A stretch of DNA of 7,974 bases from Betaproteobacteria bacterium (GTDB lineage: Bacteria; Pseudomonadota; Gammaproteobacteria; Burkholderiales; Burkholderiaceae_C), in NCBI GenBank assembly GCA_947448675.1, contig CANFOR010000130.1, positions 1 to 7,974 on the forward strand, in the 5' to 3' direction. Below, one piece after another: positions 1-6,533 of this stretch. The translations under genes were made by a program, and so were the position numbers. The notes beneath the pieces are model-generated. The model made no database searches and was not told where the DNA came from. It saw only the letters and a list, made by a program, of their open reading frames with translations. The stretch's first letter is position 1; every line of letters starts with the position of its first letter.

Positions 1-1
1 C

Positions 2-787
2 CCGAAGAGCTGGAACGCCGCCTATGTGCAGCCGTCGCGTCGGCCCGCGGACGGCCGCTACGGCGAAAACCCCAACCGCCTGCAGCACTACTACCAATAC
101 CAAGTGGTGCTCAAGCCCGCCCCGAGCAATATTTTGGAGCTGTACCTGGGCAGCCTCGAGGCCCTGGGCTTTGACTTGAAAAAGAACGACATCCGCTTTG
201 TCGAAGACGACTGGGAGAACCCCACGCTGGGCGCCTGGGGCCTGGGCTGGGAGGTCTGGTTAAACGGCATGGAGGTCACGCAGTTCACCTATTTTCAGCA
301 GGTCGGCGGCATCGACTGCAAGCCCATCACTGGCGAGATCACCTACGGCTTAGAGCGCTTGGCCATGTACCTGCAAGGCGTAGACAATGTCTACAACCTG
401 ACCTGGACCGAGCGCCCAGACGGCTCCAAGCTCAGCTATGGCGACGTTTATTTGCAAAACGAGAAAGAGCAAAGCGCCTACAACTTCGAACACAGCGACG
501 CCGACTTTCTCTTCACCGCCTTCACCGCGCACGAAAAGCAAGCCAAGTACCTCATGGAACAGCAGCTGGCCTTGCCCGCCTACGAGCAAGTGCTCAAATG
601 CGCGCACAGCTTCAATCTGCTCGACGCGCGCGGTGCCATCAGCGTCACCGAGCGCGCCGCCTACATTGGCCGCATCCGCAACCTGGCCCGCGCCGTGGCA
701 CAAAGCTACTACGAGAGCCGCGAACGCCTGGGCTTCCCCATGGCACCGCCCGAGTGGGTGGCGCAGATGGCCAAGAAGGCGGCGTGA
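2..787 (+). CDS. glyQ: Glycyl-tRNA synthetase alpha subunit (5'-truncated)
   Basis: This is the catalytic alpha subunit of the bacterial alpha2beta2 glycyl-tRNA synthetase, which activates glycine with ATP and charges tRNA-Gly in the cytoplasm. The reading frame is open from base 2 and gives 261 residues, starting PKSWNAAYVQPSRRPADG. The E. coli protein has about 303, so some 40-45 N-terminal residues, including class II motif 1, lie outside the window. Visible signatures are the motif 2 stretch around QPSRRPADGRYGENPNRLQ, the family-specific WENPTLGAWGLGWEVWLNG and TYFQQVGG segments, and motif 3 around ITYGLERLAMYLQG. The GTG at 26 lies inside the conserved AAYVQPSRRP run, so it is not the start. 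The gene ends in TGA 11 nt before glyS. No frameshift or missing key residue is seen. Confidence 0.97.
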   Translation, partial: PKSWNAAYVQPSRRPADGRYGENPNRLQHYYQYQVVLKPAPSNILELYLGSLEALGFDLKKNDIRFVEDDWENPTLGAWGLGWEVWLNGMEVTQFTYFQQVGGIDCKPITGEITYGLERLAMYLQGVDNVYNLTWTERPDGSKLSYGDVYLQNEKEQSAYNFEHSDADFLFTAFTAHEKQAKYLMEQQLALPAYEQVLKCAHSFNLLDARGAISVTERAAYIGRIRNLARAVAQSYYESRERLGFPMAPPEWVAQMAKKAA

Positions 788-798
788 GAGCAATGACA

Positions 799-2964
799 AT
801 GACAACTAAAAACCTTCTCGTTGAACTCTTTGTAGAAGAACTCCCGCCCAAGGCCTTAAAGAAGTTGGGTGATGCCTTTGCGGGCATGCTGTTCGACCAG
901 CTTAAAGCGCAGGGGCTTACCGCTGCAGGCGCGGTGTTTACCAGCTACGCCACGCCGCGCCGCTTGGCTGTGCACATCACCCAGGTGGCAGCGCAGGGGG
1001 CTGACAAAGCGGTCTCGCAAAAGCTCATGCCGGTCAGCGTGGGCTTGGACGCGGCAGGCAATGCATCGCCTGCGCTCTTGAAGAAACTGCAAGCACTGGG
1101 TGCCGATGCCTCGGCTGTGGCCAGCCTTAAGCGTGCGCCCGATGGCAAAGCCGAAGCCCTGTTCTACGACAGCACCGTCAAAGGCGCAAGTCTGGCCGAG
1201 GGCCTGCAAAAAGCCCTGCTCGAAGCCATTGCCAAGTTACCCATTCCCAAAGTCATGGGCTACCAATTGGCCACCGACTGCGAGCTGCCGGGCTGGAGCA
1301 CGGTGAGCTTTGTGCGCCCCGCGCACAGTCTGGTGGCGCTGCATGGCACTGCGGTGGTGCCTGTTGCTGCGCTGGGGCTGAAAGCGGGCAATAGCACCCA
1401 AGGCCACCGCTTCGAGGCGACCGTGTCCCCCGTGGTGCTGCAAGACGCCGACAGCTACGAACAGCAATTACTGGAGCAAGGCGCGGTGATCGCCAGCTTT
1501 GCCGCGCGCAAGGCCGAGATCGCGCGCCAACTCGCAGCGGCTGCGGCCCGGGTCGGCGGTGGCTGCCAGCCGATTGAAGACGATGCCCTCTTAGACGAAG
1601 TGACCGCCCTGGTCGAGCGCCCCAATGTGCTGGTCTGCGAGTTTGAAGCGCAGTTTTTAGACGTGCCGCAAGAGTGCCTCATCTTGACCATGAAGGCCAA
1701 CCAAAAATACTTTCCGCTGCTCGACGCAGCGGGCAAGCTGAGCAACAAGTTTTTGGTGGTGAGCAACATCACGCCCGCCGACCCGAGTTTGGTCATCGGC
1801 GGCAACGAGCGCGTAGTGCGCCCGCGCCTGGCCGACGCCAAATTCTTCTTCGACCAAGACCGCAAGAAGACGCTAGTGAGCCGCGTGCCGCAGCTGGACA
1901 AAGTGGTCTACCACAACAAGCTGGGCTCGCAGGGTGAGCGGGTTGAGCGCGTGCGCGCCATTGCCAAAGCCATTGGCCGGCAATTGGGCGGCGAGGCCCT
2001 GGCCGCGCTAGCCGACACTGCGGCCATGCTGGCCAAGGCCGATTTGCTGACCGACATGGTGGGCGAATTCCCCGAGCTGCAAGGCACCATGGGCGGCTAC
2101 TACGCCCTGAACGATGGCCTGGCGACAGACGTGGCCCAAGCGATTGAAGACCACTACAAGCCGCGCTTTGCGGGCGACGCATTGCCGCGCAACCCCGTGG
2201 GCGTGGTGGTGGCGTTGGCCGACAAGTTGGAAACACTGGTCGGCATGTTTGGCATAGGCAATGTGCCGACGGGGGATAAAGACCCGTTTGCCCTGCGTCG
2301 GCATGCGTTGGGTGTGGTTCGGATGTTGGTTGAAGAAGATTTGGCGTTGAATGCTTTGGCCTTGATTCAGTTAGCTTGCAGCGGCACGGCGCTATGGCCC
2401 GATGGGTGGCGTCACACAGTAGGGGCTGGAGCGCCACCGTTTGTGCCCGTAAGCGAGGCAGTTGAGAGCTTCATCTACGACCGCCTCGCCGGCTCCCTGC
2501 GCGAACAAGGCTATAGCGCCCAAGAGGTCGATGCCGTGCTCGCCTTGAAGCCGCAGCGTCTGGGTGAAGTGCCCAAGCGCCTGGCCGCCGTGCGCGCCTT
2601 CGCGGCCCTGCCAGAAGCCCCAGCCCTGGCCGCCGCCAACAAGCGCGTGGGCAATATTTTGAAGAAGGCCGAAGGCACGGTTGAAGCCAAAGTTAACGCC
2701 GCGCTGCTGGTGGAGCCCGCTGAAATTGCCTTGACAAGCGCTCTAAAAACTATAGCGCCTCACGCAGATGCTGCTTGGGCTGCAGGCGATTACACCGCCA
2801 ATTTGCAGGCCCTGGCAGGGCTTAAGGCGCCGGTTGACGCCTTCTTTGAGTCGGTCATGGTCAACGCCGAAGACCCGGCCCTCAAAGCCAACCGCCTGGG
2901 CCTCTTGGCCACGCTGCACGCCGCCATGAACCGCGTCGCCGACTTGTCGCGCTTGGCCAGTTGA
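799..2964 (+). CDS. glyS: Glycyl-tRNA synthetase beta subunit
   Basis: The beta subunit of glycyl-tRNA synthetase recognises tRNA-Gly and carries an anticodon-binding C-terminal domain; it works with GlyQ, encoded just upstream. The product has 721 residues against about 689 in E. coli. Family landmarks are the N-terminal LLVELFVEELPPKALKKLG, SYATPRRLAVH near residue 50, the HD-like EFPELQGTMGGYYA near 423-436, GDKDPFALRRHALG near 492-505, and the C-terminal DALR-type region from about 590 with ALAAANKRVGNILKK and the terminal RVADLSRL. Two ATGs compete: 793 has GAGAG only 2 nt away, while 799 has it (786-790) at 8 nt, so 799 is preferred; 793 would add Met-Thr. Upstream frame extension overlaps glyQ and is not plausible. 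Residues about 528-550 look like an insertion relative to E. coli, and codon use just before it (about 2296-2385) shifts to TTG, GTT and GCT. Confidence 0.96.
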   Translation: MTTKNLLVELFVEELPPKALKKLGDAFAGMLFDQLKAQGLTAAGAVFTSYATPRRLAVHITQVAAQGADKAVSQKLMPVSVGLDAAGNASPALLKKLQALGADASAVASLKRAPDGKAEALFYDSTVKGASLAEGLQKALLEAIAKLPIPKVMGYQLATDCELPGWSTVSFVRPAHSLVALHGTAVVPVAALGLKAGNSTQGHRFEATVSPVVLQDADSYEQQLLEQGAVIASFAARKAEIARQLAAAAARVGGGCQPIEDDALLDEVTALVERPNVLVCEFEAQFLDVPQECLILTMKANQKYFPLLDAAGKLSNKFLVVSNITPADPSLVIGGNERVVRPRLADAKFFFDQDRKKTLVSRVPQLDKVVYHNKLGSQGERVERVRAIAKAIGRQLGGEALAALADTAAMLAKADLLTDMVGEFPELQGTMGGYYALNDGLATDVAQAIEDHYKPRFAGDALPRNPVGVVVALADKLETLVGMFGIGNVPTGDKDPFALRRHALGVVRMLVEEDLALNALALIQLACSGTALWPDGWRHTVGAGAPPFVPVSEAVESFIYDRLAGSLREQGYSAQEVDAVLALKPQRLGEVPKRLAAVRAFAALPEAPALAAANKRVGNILKKAEGTVEAKVNAALLVEPAEIALTSALKTIAPHADAAWAAGDYTANLQALAGLKAPVDAFFESVMVNAEDPALKANRLGLLATLHAAMNRVADLSRLAS
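2405..2438. repeat. Inverted repeat in the glyS lineage-specific insert
   Basis: A perfect 7-bp inverted repeat, GGTGGCG at 2405-2411 and CGCCACC at 2432-2438, encloses a 20-nt loop. It falls within the codons for about residues 528-550 of GlyS, a stretch rich in Gly, Ala, Pro and Trp that I cannot match to the E. coli protein. It could be the remnant of a small mobile or dispersed repeat read in frame, or simply a variable loop with chance dyad symmetry in GC-rich DNA. Confidence 0.35.
2738..2758. repeat. Intragenic hairpin repeat in glyS
   Basis: GCGCTCTA at 2738-2745 pairs with TATAGCGC at 2751-2758 across the loop AAAAC, with one mismatch (C2743 opposite T2753). The A/T-rich core flanked by GCGC arms stands out against the surrounding GC-rich codons. 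It resembles short palindromic repeats that I remember as abundant in Comamonadaceae genomes; that is memory, not a search result. It is read in frame as part of ALTSALKTIAPHADA in the C-terminal domain of GlyS and does not interrupt the gene. Confidence 0.45.
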
Positions 2965-3068
2965 GCCCAAGGCCAAGTCAGCCCCAGACCATGAACCGCC
3001 AACAGCAAATTTGCACTCAGCGCCATCGCCTCTTGGGCTGAGCGGCGCGCACAGGAAGCCCGCTCCAC

Positions 3069-3620
3069 ATGAAAATTTGCATCCTCGACCGCGACGGCAC
3101 CATCAATGCCGACAGTGATGACTTCATTAAAAACGCTGATGAATGGCAGGCTTTGCCGGGTGCGCTAGAAGCCATTGCCCAGCTCAACAGCGCGGGCTGG
3201 CATGTGGTGGTGGCCAGCAACCAGTCGGGCCTGGGGCGGGGCTTGTTTGACGTGGCAGCGCTCAACGCCATGCACAGCAAAATGCACCTGCAGGCTGCGG
3301 CGGTAGGGGCGCGCATCGACGCGGTTTTTTACTGCCCGCACACGCCCGATGAGGGCTGCAGCTGCCGCAAACCCGGCCGTGGTTTGTTTGAACAAATTGC
3401 CGAGCGCTATGGCGTTGACCTGGCTGGCATGCCCTCGGCGGGCGATAGCTTGCGTGATCTGCAAGCCGCTGCGGCCATGGGCTGCAGCACCCACCTGGTG
3501 CTCACCGGCAAAGGTGCGCAATACCGTAGCCAAGCCTTGCCGGCCAGCTTTCCAGCGGGCACCCTGGTGCACGAAGACCTTGCCGCGTTTGCGGCCCATG
3601 TGATCGCCGGAGCCGCATGA
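3069..3620 (+). CDS. gmhB: D-glycero-D-manno-heptose 1,7-bisphosphate phosphatase
   Basis: GmhB removes the 7-phosphate from heptose 1,7-bisphosphate in the cytoplasmic pathway to ADP-heptose, the precursor of the LPS inner core. The 183-residue product is a HAD-superfamily histidinol-phosphatase-type enzyme. HAD motif I is LDRDGT with D7 (nucleophile) and D9, motif II is SNQSG at 50-54, the motif III lysine is K101 in CRKP, and the acidic motif IV is GDSLRD at 125-130. The structural zinc ligands are visible as C89, H91, C97 and C99; the loop between the pairs is shorter than in E. coli. The start at 3069 has AGGAAG at 3053-3058, 10 nt upstream. It follows glyS after 104 nt and overlaps plsC by ATGA, so it is probably translationally coupled to the latter. 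The GDS instead of GDK in motif IV is, as I recall, common in Burkholderiales. Confidence 0.93.
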   Translation: MKICILDRDGTINADSDDFIKNADEWQALPGALEAIAQLNSAGWHVVVASNQSGLGRGLFDVAALNAMHSKMHLQAAAVGARIDAVFYCPHTPDEGCSCRKPGRGLFEQIAERYGVDLAGMPSAGDSLRDLQAAAAMGCSTHLVLTGKGAQYRSQALPASFPAGTLVHEDLAAFAAHVIAGAA

Positions 3621-4399
3621 TGCACAGCCCCCTACAAACCTTGTTTTCCTTTGTGCGCTCGCTGGTGCACGCGCTGTGGATGCTGTTCACCGTCATCCCC
3701 GTGGCGCTCTACATGGTGGCTGCCACACCCTTTGCCAGCGCCCAGCACATGTACGCTGCAGCGCGCTTTTTCTTGTGGTGTGCCATGCACGGCCTGCGCG
3801 TGATCTGCGGCGTGCGTTGGCAGCTGCAAGGCTATGCCAACCTGCCCACCGAGAAGACCAGCCCGGCTGTGCTTTTGGTCAAACACCAGAGCACGCTGGA
3901 GACTTTTTTAATGCCGCTCATCATGCCGCACCCGCTGGCCTACGTGTTTAAAAAAGAGCTGCTCTACGTGCCCTTCTTCGGCTGGGGCATTGGCCGCTGC
4001 GACATGATCCACATCGACCGCAAGCAGGGCAAGCTGGCCTTTGGCAAAGTGGTCGAGCAGGGCAAGCGACTGCTGGCACAAGGCGTGTGGGTCATCATGT
4101 TCCCCGAGGGCACGCGCATCCCGCGCGGCCAAACCGGTAACTACAAAACCGGCGGCACCCGCTTGGCCATTGAAACCGGCGCACCCGTCATTCCCATCGC
4201 CGTCAACTCGGCGACCGTGTGGCCGCGCAAGGGCTTCATCAAATACCCCGGCACCGTCACCGTGGTGATCGGCCAAGCCATCCCCAGCCAGGGCCGCGAG
4301 CCCGAAGAGCTGATGCGCCAAGTGCAAAGCGTGATCGAAGCCGAGATGCAGCAGCTCGACCCCAGCGCCTACCCTCAGCTGGCGCAAAAAGCCGCCTAG
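3617..4399 (+). CDS. plsC: 1-acyl-sn-glycerol-3-phosphate acyltransferase
   Basis: PlsC transfers an acyl chain to the sn-2 position of lysophosphatidic acid to make phosphatidic acid at the inner membrane. The 260-residue product has a hydrophobic N-terminal segment (about residues 12-38) as a membrane anchor, followed by the PlsC/LPLAT acyltransferase domain. The blocks seen are VKHQSTLE at 88-95 (catalytic H90), FFGWGIGRCDMIHIDR at 120-135, the substrate-binding FPEGTR at 162-167, and GAPVIPIAV at 188-196. The first block reads H-x4-E rather than the canonical H-x4-D; I recall similar KHQST-W-ET wording in other Burkholderiales, so this looks like a clade variant. Its ATGA overlaps the gmhB stop; a second ATG at 3620 has better spacing (7 nt) from GGAG at 3609-3612, so the start is uncertain by one codon. 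A 2-lysophospholipid or ornithine-lipid acyltransferase is a less likely alternative. Confidence 0.9.
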   Translation: MMHSPLQTLFSFVRSLVHALWMLFTVIPVALYMVAATPFASAQHMYAAARFFLWCAMHGLRVICGVRWQLQGYANLPTEKTSPAVLLVKHQSTLETFLMPLIMPHPLAYVFKKELLYVPFFGWGIGRCDMIHIDRKQGKLAFGKVVEQGKRLLAQGVWVIMFPEGTRIPRGQTGNYKTGGTRLAIETGAPVIPIAVNSATVWPRKGFIKYPGTVTVVIGQAIPSQGREPEELMRQVQSVIEAEMQQLDPSAYPQLAQKAA

Positions 4400-4402
4400 C
4401 CT

Positions 4403-5371
4403 ATGCGCAGCTTGTTGCAGTTCACGCTCGATTTGTTTGACGCGCCTGCAGCGCCCCTGGAGCCTGCGGCAAATTCAGAAGAAAAACCGCCCGAAACGCC
4501 CGTAAATAGTGCGTATGCAGCTACAAATTTAATAGCATATGCCGAGCCAGCCGTGCCCGCCGAACCCCTCAGCAAAGTCATGGCGGCCCTGCACTTCAAG
4601 CACCCGCAGGCCAGCCGCGAGGCCCTGCTGGGCAACAGTTTGGTGGCCTATGCCTTTCGGCGCGGCAAGCGCCGCACGATTGGTTTTACGGTCGGTGCCG
4701 ACGGCCTGCAGGTGAGCGCGCCCAAGTGGGTGCCGCTCTACGAGGTTGACAAAGCCGTGCAAGAAAAGTCGGGCTGGATCCTGCAAAAACTGCACGAGGC
4801 GCGTGACCGCCACGCGCGCCTAGAGTCGGCCCGCATCGAGTGGAAAGACGGCGCGCTCTTGCCCTTCATGGGCGAGCAAGTCATTGTGGTGCTCGACCCG
4901 CGCCAAGCGCATGCGGGGCAGGGCGAGTCGGGTGCGGGCGCGGTGCTGCAGACCGAGGCGCAAGCCCTGCCCGGCGTGCCGCGCCACACCCTGCACATTG
5001 GCCTGCCGCAGCACGCCAGCCAGCAGCAAATCCGCGACGCCGTGCAAGCCTGGCTGATGCGCCAAGCCAAGCGCATTTTTACCGAGCGCCTGAACCACTT
5101 TGCGCCCCAGCTGGGTGTGCAGTGGAAGAAGCTCTCGCTCTCCAGCGCGGGCACCCGCTGGGGCAGCGCCAGCGCAGACGGCTCGATCCGACTCAACTGG
5201 CGCTTGGTGCACCTGCGCATGAGCGTGCTCGACTACGTGGTCGCGCACGAACTGGCCCACCTGCGCGTGATGGACCACAGCCCCCGCTTTTGGGACACCG
5301 TGGCCAGCGTCATGCCCAACCATGCAGCATTGCGCGCCGAGCTGCGCGACGATGCGGTGCCGCGCTGGTAA
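4403..5371 (+). CDS. YgjP/SprT-like M48-type zinc metallopeptidase
   Basis: The 322-residue product belongs to the YgjP family (DUF45), annotated as M48-family metallopeptidases of unknown physiological substrate. The zinc site is clear near the C terminus: HELAH at 282-286 (zinc ligands H282 and H286, catalytic E283) with a third histidine in MDHSPRFW (H292). Before it are the family landmarks RWGSASADGSIRLNWRL (252-268) and VLDYVVAHE. The YgjP core starts near residue 78 with LVAYAFRRGKRRTIGF. The first ~55 residues are a Pro/Ala/Glu-rich, probably disordered extension containing an AT-rich hairpin repeat, and residues about 166-192 form a Gly/Ala/Gln-rich loop. No signal peptide is evident, so it is probably cytoplasmic. 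It starts 3 nt after the plsC stop without a good Shine-Dalgarno sequence, which suggests coupling to plsC. The function is not established by sequence alone. Confidence 0.88.
   Translation: MRSLLQFTLDLFDAPAAPLEPAANSEEKPPETPVNSAYAATNLIAYAEPAVPAEPLSKVMAALHFKHPQASREALLGNSLVAYAFRRGKRRTIGFTVGADGLQVSAPKWVPLYEVDKAVQEKSGWILQKLHEARDRHARLESARIEWKDGALLPFMGEQVIVVLDPRQAHAGQGESGAGAVLQTEAQALPGVPRHTLHIGLPQHASQQQIRDAVQAWLMRQAKRIFTERLNHFAPQLGVQWKKLSLSSAGTRWGSASADGSIRLNWRLVHLRMSVLDYVVAHELAHLRVMDHSPRFWDTVASVMPNHAALRAELRDDAVPRW
4511..4542. repeat. AT-rich hairpin repeat inside the metallopeptidase gene
   Basis: GCGTATGC at 4511-4518 and GCATATGC at 4535-4542 form an imperfect inverted repeat (one G-T type mismatch), and inside it GCTA (4520-4523) pairs with TAGC (4533-4536 region), around the centre AAATTT. 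This A/T-rich patch lies in otherwise GC-rich coding sequence. It resembles short dispersed repeats with a GCTA-AAATTT-TAGC core that I recall from Comamonadaceae genomes. It is read in frame as NSAYAATNLIAYAEPA within the low-complexity N-terminal extension of the product. Confidence 0.5.
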
Positions 5372-5414
5372 CGCTGTTGTTGCTGCCTTAGCAGACACTA
5401 AACAGCACTAAAAA

Positions 5415-6470
5415 TCACACCACGCTAAAGCGGTAAACGCCATCGGCGTCCAGCGTGCGTGCCAGCTTCCCTTCCAACCACAGCGCATGCAAATGCGCCA
5501 CGGCCTCGCCCATGGCGAAGGTCATTTGGTGCAGGTCGAGCGGGCGTTTGAACATGATAGGCACGATGGTTGCGCCGCTGCAGGGCCGCTGGGCGCAGGC
5601 CTCCATCACCTCGGCCAAGCGCTCGCGGTGGTGCTGGTGCAGCTGGGCTATGCGCACATGCAGGCTGGCAAAAGGTTTGCCGTGCGAGGGCAGCACCAAA
5701 GTGTCGGGCGGCAGGGCTGCAAACTTGTCGATGGACTGCAAAAACTGCGTCAGCGGGTCGGCCTCGGGCTCCACGTCGTGCACGCTCACATTGGTCGAGA
5801 TGCGCGGCAGCATCATGTCGCCGCCGATCAAAACCTTGAGCGTCTCGCAATACAGCGCAATGTGCTCTGGCGCGTGGCCGTAGCCGCTGATGCAACGCCA
5901 AGTGTGATCGCCAATGCGCACCAAGTTGCCGTCCATCAAGCGCCGAAAGCTGCTGGGCACTTGCGGCACCATGCTCGAATAGTAGTTGCTGCGCGCGGCA
6001 ATTTTGGCGACCGACTCGGGGTCGATTAAACCGTGCGAGGCAAAGAAGTCGGCCGCGCGCTGGCCGCCAAAGCCGGTGCCATTGAGCGAGCCAATGCGGG
6101 CCACGTTGTAGTCGGTGGCGCTCATCCACAGCGGGGCTTGCCAGCGCTCGCACAGCCAGTGCGCCAGGCCCATGTGGTCGGGGTGCATGTGGGTCACCAG
6201 CACGCGCAGAATCGGCAGCCCTTGCAGCTCGTTGGCAAAAATTTGTTCCCACTGGGCCTGGGCTTGCGGCGCGTGGATGCAGCAGTCCACCACCGTCCAG
6301 CCCTCGCGGCCGTCCAGGCAGTCGCGCAGCAGCCACAGGTTGATGTGGTCGAGCGCAAAGGGCAGGGCCATGCGAATCCAGCGCACGCCAGGCGCGACCT
6401 CTAGTGTGCGGCCGCTTTCGGGCAGGCTGTTGCCCAGGGGGTAGTGGATCTGCGATTCAAGTGCGTTCAT
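5415..6470 (-). CDS. Metallo-beta-lactamase-fold hydrolase
   Basis: The 351-residue product is a glyoxalase II/LACTB2-like metallo-beta-lactamase-fold hydrolase, probably cytoplasmic and binding one or two zinc or iron ions. With the start at 6470, the HxHxDH motif is THMHPDH (H94, H96, D98, H99), the next ligand is H199 in GYGHAPEHIALY, the bridging aspartate is D218 in IGGDMM, and the last histidine is H263 in LPSHGKPF. A C-terminal helical region follows (LHQHHRERLAEVM). The substrate is unknown; thioesters and lactones are typical of the fold. An in-frame ATG at 6509 would add 13 residues, but that ATG sits inside the -10 box of a strong promoter, and MNALESQIHYPLG resembles the N terminus I expect for homologues. 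Neither start has an obvious Shine-Dalgarno sequence. The gene is divergent from liuR across a shared palindrome, so it may be co-regulated with leucine catabolism. Confidence 0.87.
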   Translation of the reverse strand: MNALESQIHYPLGNSLPESGRTLEVAPGVRWIRMALPFALDHINLWLLRDCLDGREGWTVVDCCIHAPQAQAQWEQIFANELQGLPILRVLVTHMHPDHMGLAHWLCERWQAPLWMSATDYNVARIGSLNGTGFGGQRAADFFASHGLIDPESVAKIAARSNYYSSMVPQVPSSFRRLMDGNLVRIGDHTWRCISGYGHAPEHIALYCETLKVLIGGDMMLPRISTNVSVHDVEPEADPLTQFLQSIDKFAALPPDTLVLPSHGKPFASLHVRIAQLHQHHRERLAEVMEACAQRPCSGATIVPIMFKRPLDLHQMTFAMGEAVAHLHALWLEGKLARTLDADGVYRFSVV

Positions 6471-6504
6471 AAGGGGCCATGGGACTACAGGGGTTGGCTT
6501 TTCG

Positions 6505-6533
6505 TTCATAATTGACGTTTACGTAAACGTCAA
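6505..6533 (-). promoter_or_regulatory. Sigma70-type promoter of the hydrolase gene
   Basis: On the minus strand, TTGACG (6533-6528) is followed after exactly 17 nt by TATGAA (6510-6505), a near-consensus sigma70 promoter. Transcription would begin around 6498-6500, giving a leader of about 30 nt before the ATG at 6470. The -35 box is the end of the 22-bp palindrome and most of the spacer lies in it, so a protein bound there should block polymerase. This rests on sequence match only. Confidence 0.6.
6512..6533. promoter_or_regulatory. 22-bp perfect palindrome, probable LiuR operator
   Basis: The half-site TTGACGTTTAC (6512-6522) is followed directly by its exact reverse complement (6523-6533), so all 22 bases are symmetrical. 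It lies between the divergent hydrolase and liuR genes. A TTTACGTAAA core with TTGAC-like flanks agrees with my memory of operators predicted for the MerR-family regulator LiuR in proteobacteria. The adjacent gene encodes such a regulator, so autoregulation plus control of the liu operon and of the hydrolase is likely. No convincing -10 box was found on the plus strand for liuR: the symmetric copy of the -35 box is followed 17 nt later only by TGCGCA. Confidence 0.75.

Noticed and set aside
26..28. GTG as a start codon of glyQ
   Set aside because: It lies within the conserved AAYVQPSRRP sequence and the frame is open to the window edge, so the gene is simply cut by the window.
2991..3041. A 16-residue open frame (MNRQQQICTQRHRLLG) in the glyS-gmhB gap, as a possible leader peptide
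   Set aside because: There is no Shine-Dalgarno sequence, no run of one codon, and no attenuator-like structure with a T-tract after it.
2961..3042. Possible terminator after glyS: CTCAGC (3016-3021) with GCTGAG (3037-3042), and a longer-range AGCCCAAG/CTTGGGCT pair
   Set aside because: The stem is short, the loop is 15 nt, and no T-run follows, so intrinsic termination is not supported.
5381..5414. Possible bidirectional terminator between the convergent metallopeptidase and hydrolase genes
   Set aside because: The only stem is 4 bp (TGCT/AGCA) and no proper T-tract follows; the repeated ACTAAA words here are too short to interpret.
5425..6336. A second minus-strand open frame (about 303 codons) overlapping the hydrolase gene in another frame
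   Set aside because: It gives an Ala/Arg/His-rich product with no recognisable motif, while the other frame carries a full metallo-beta-lactamase-fold metal site.
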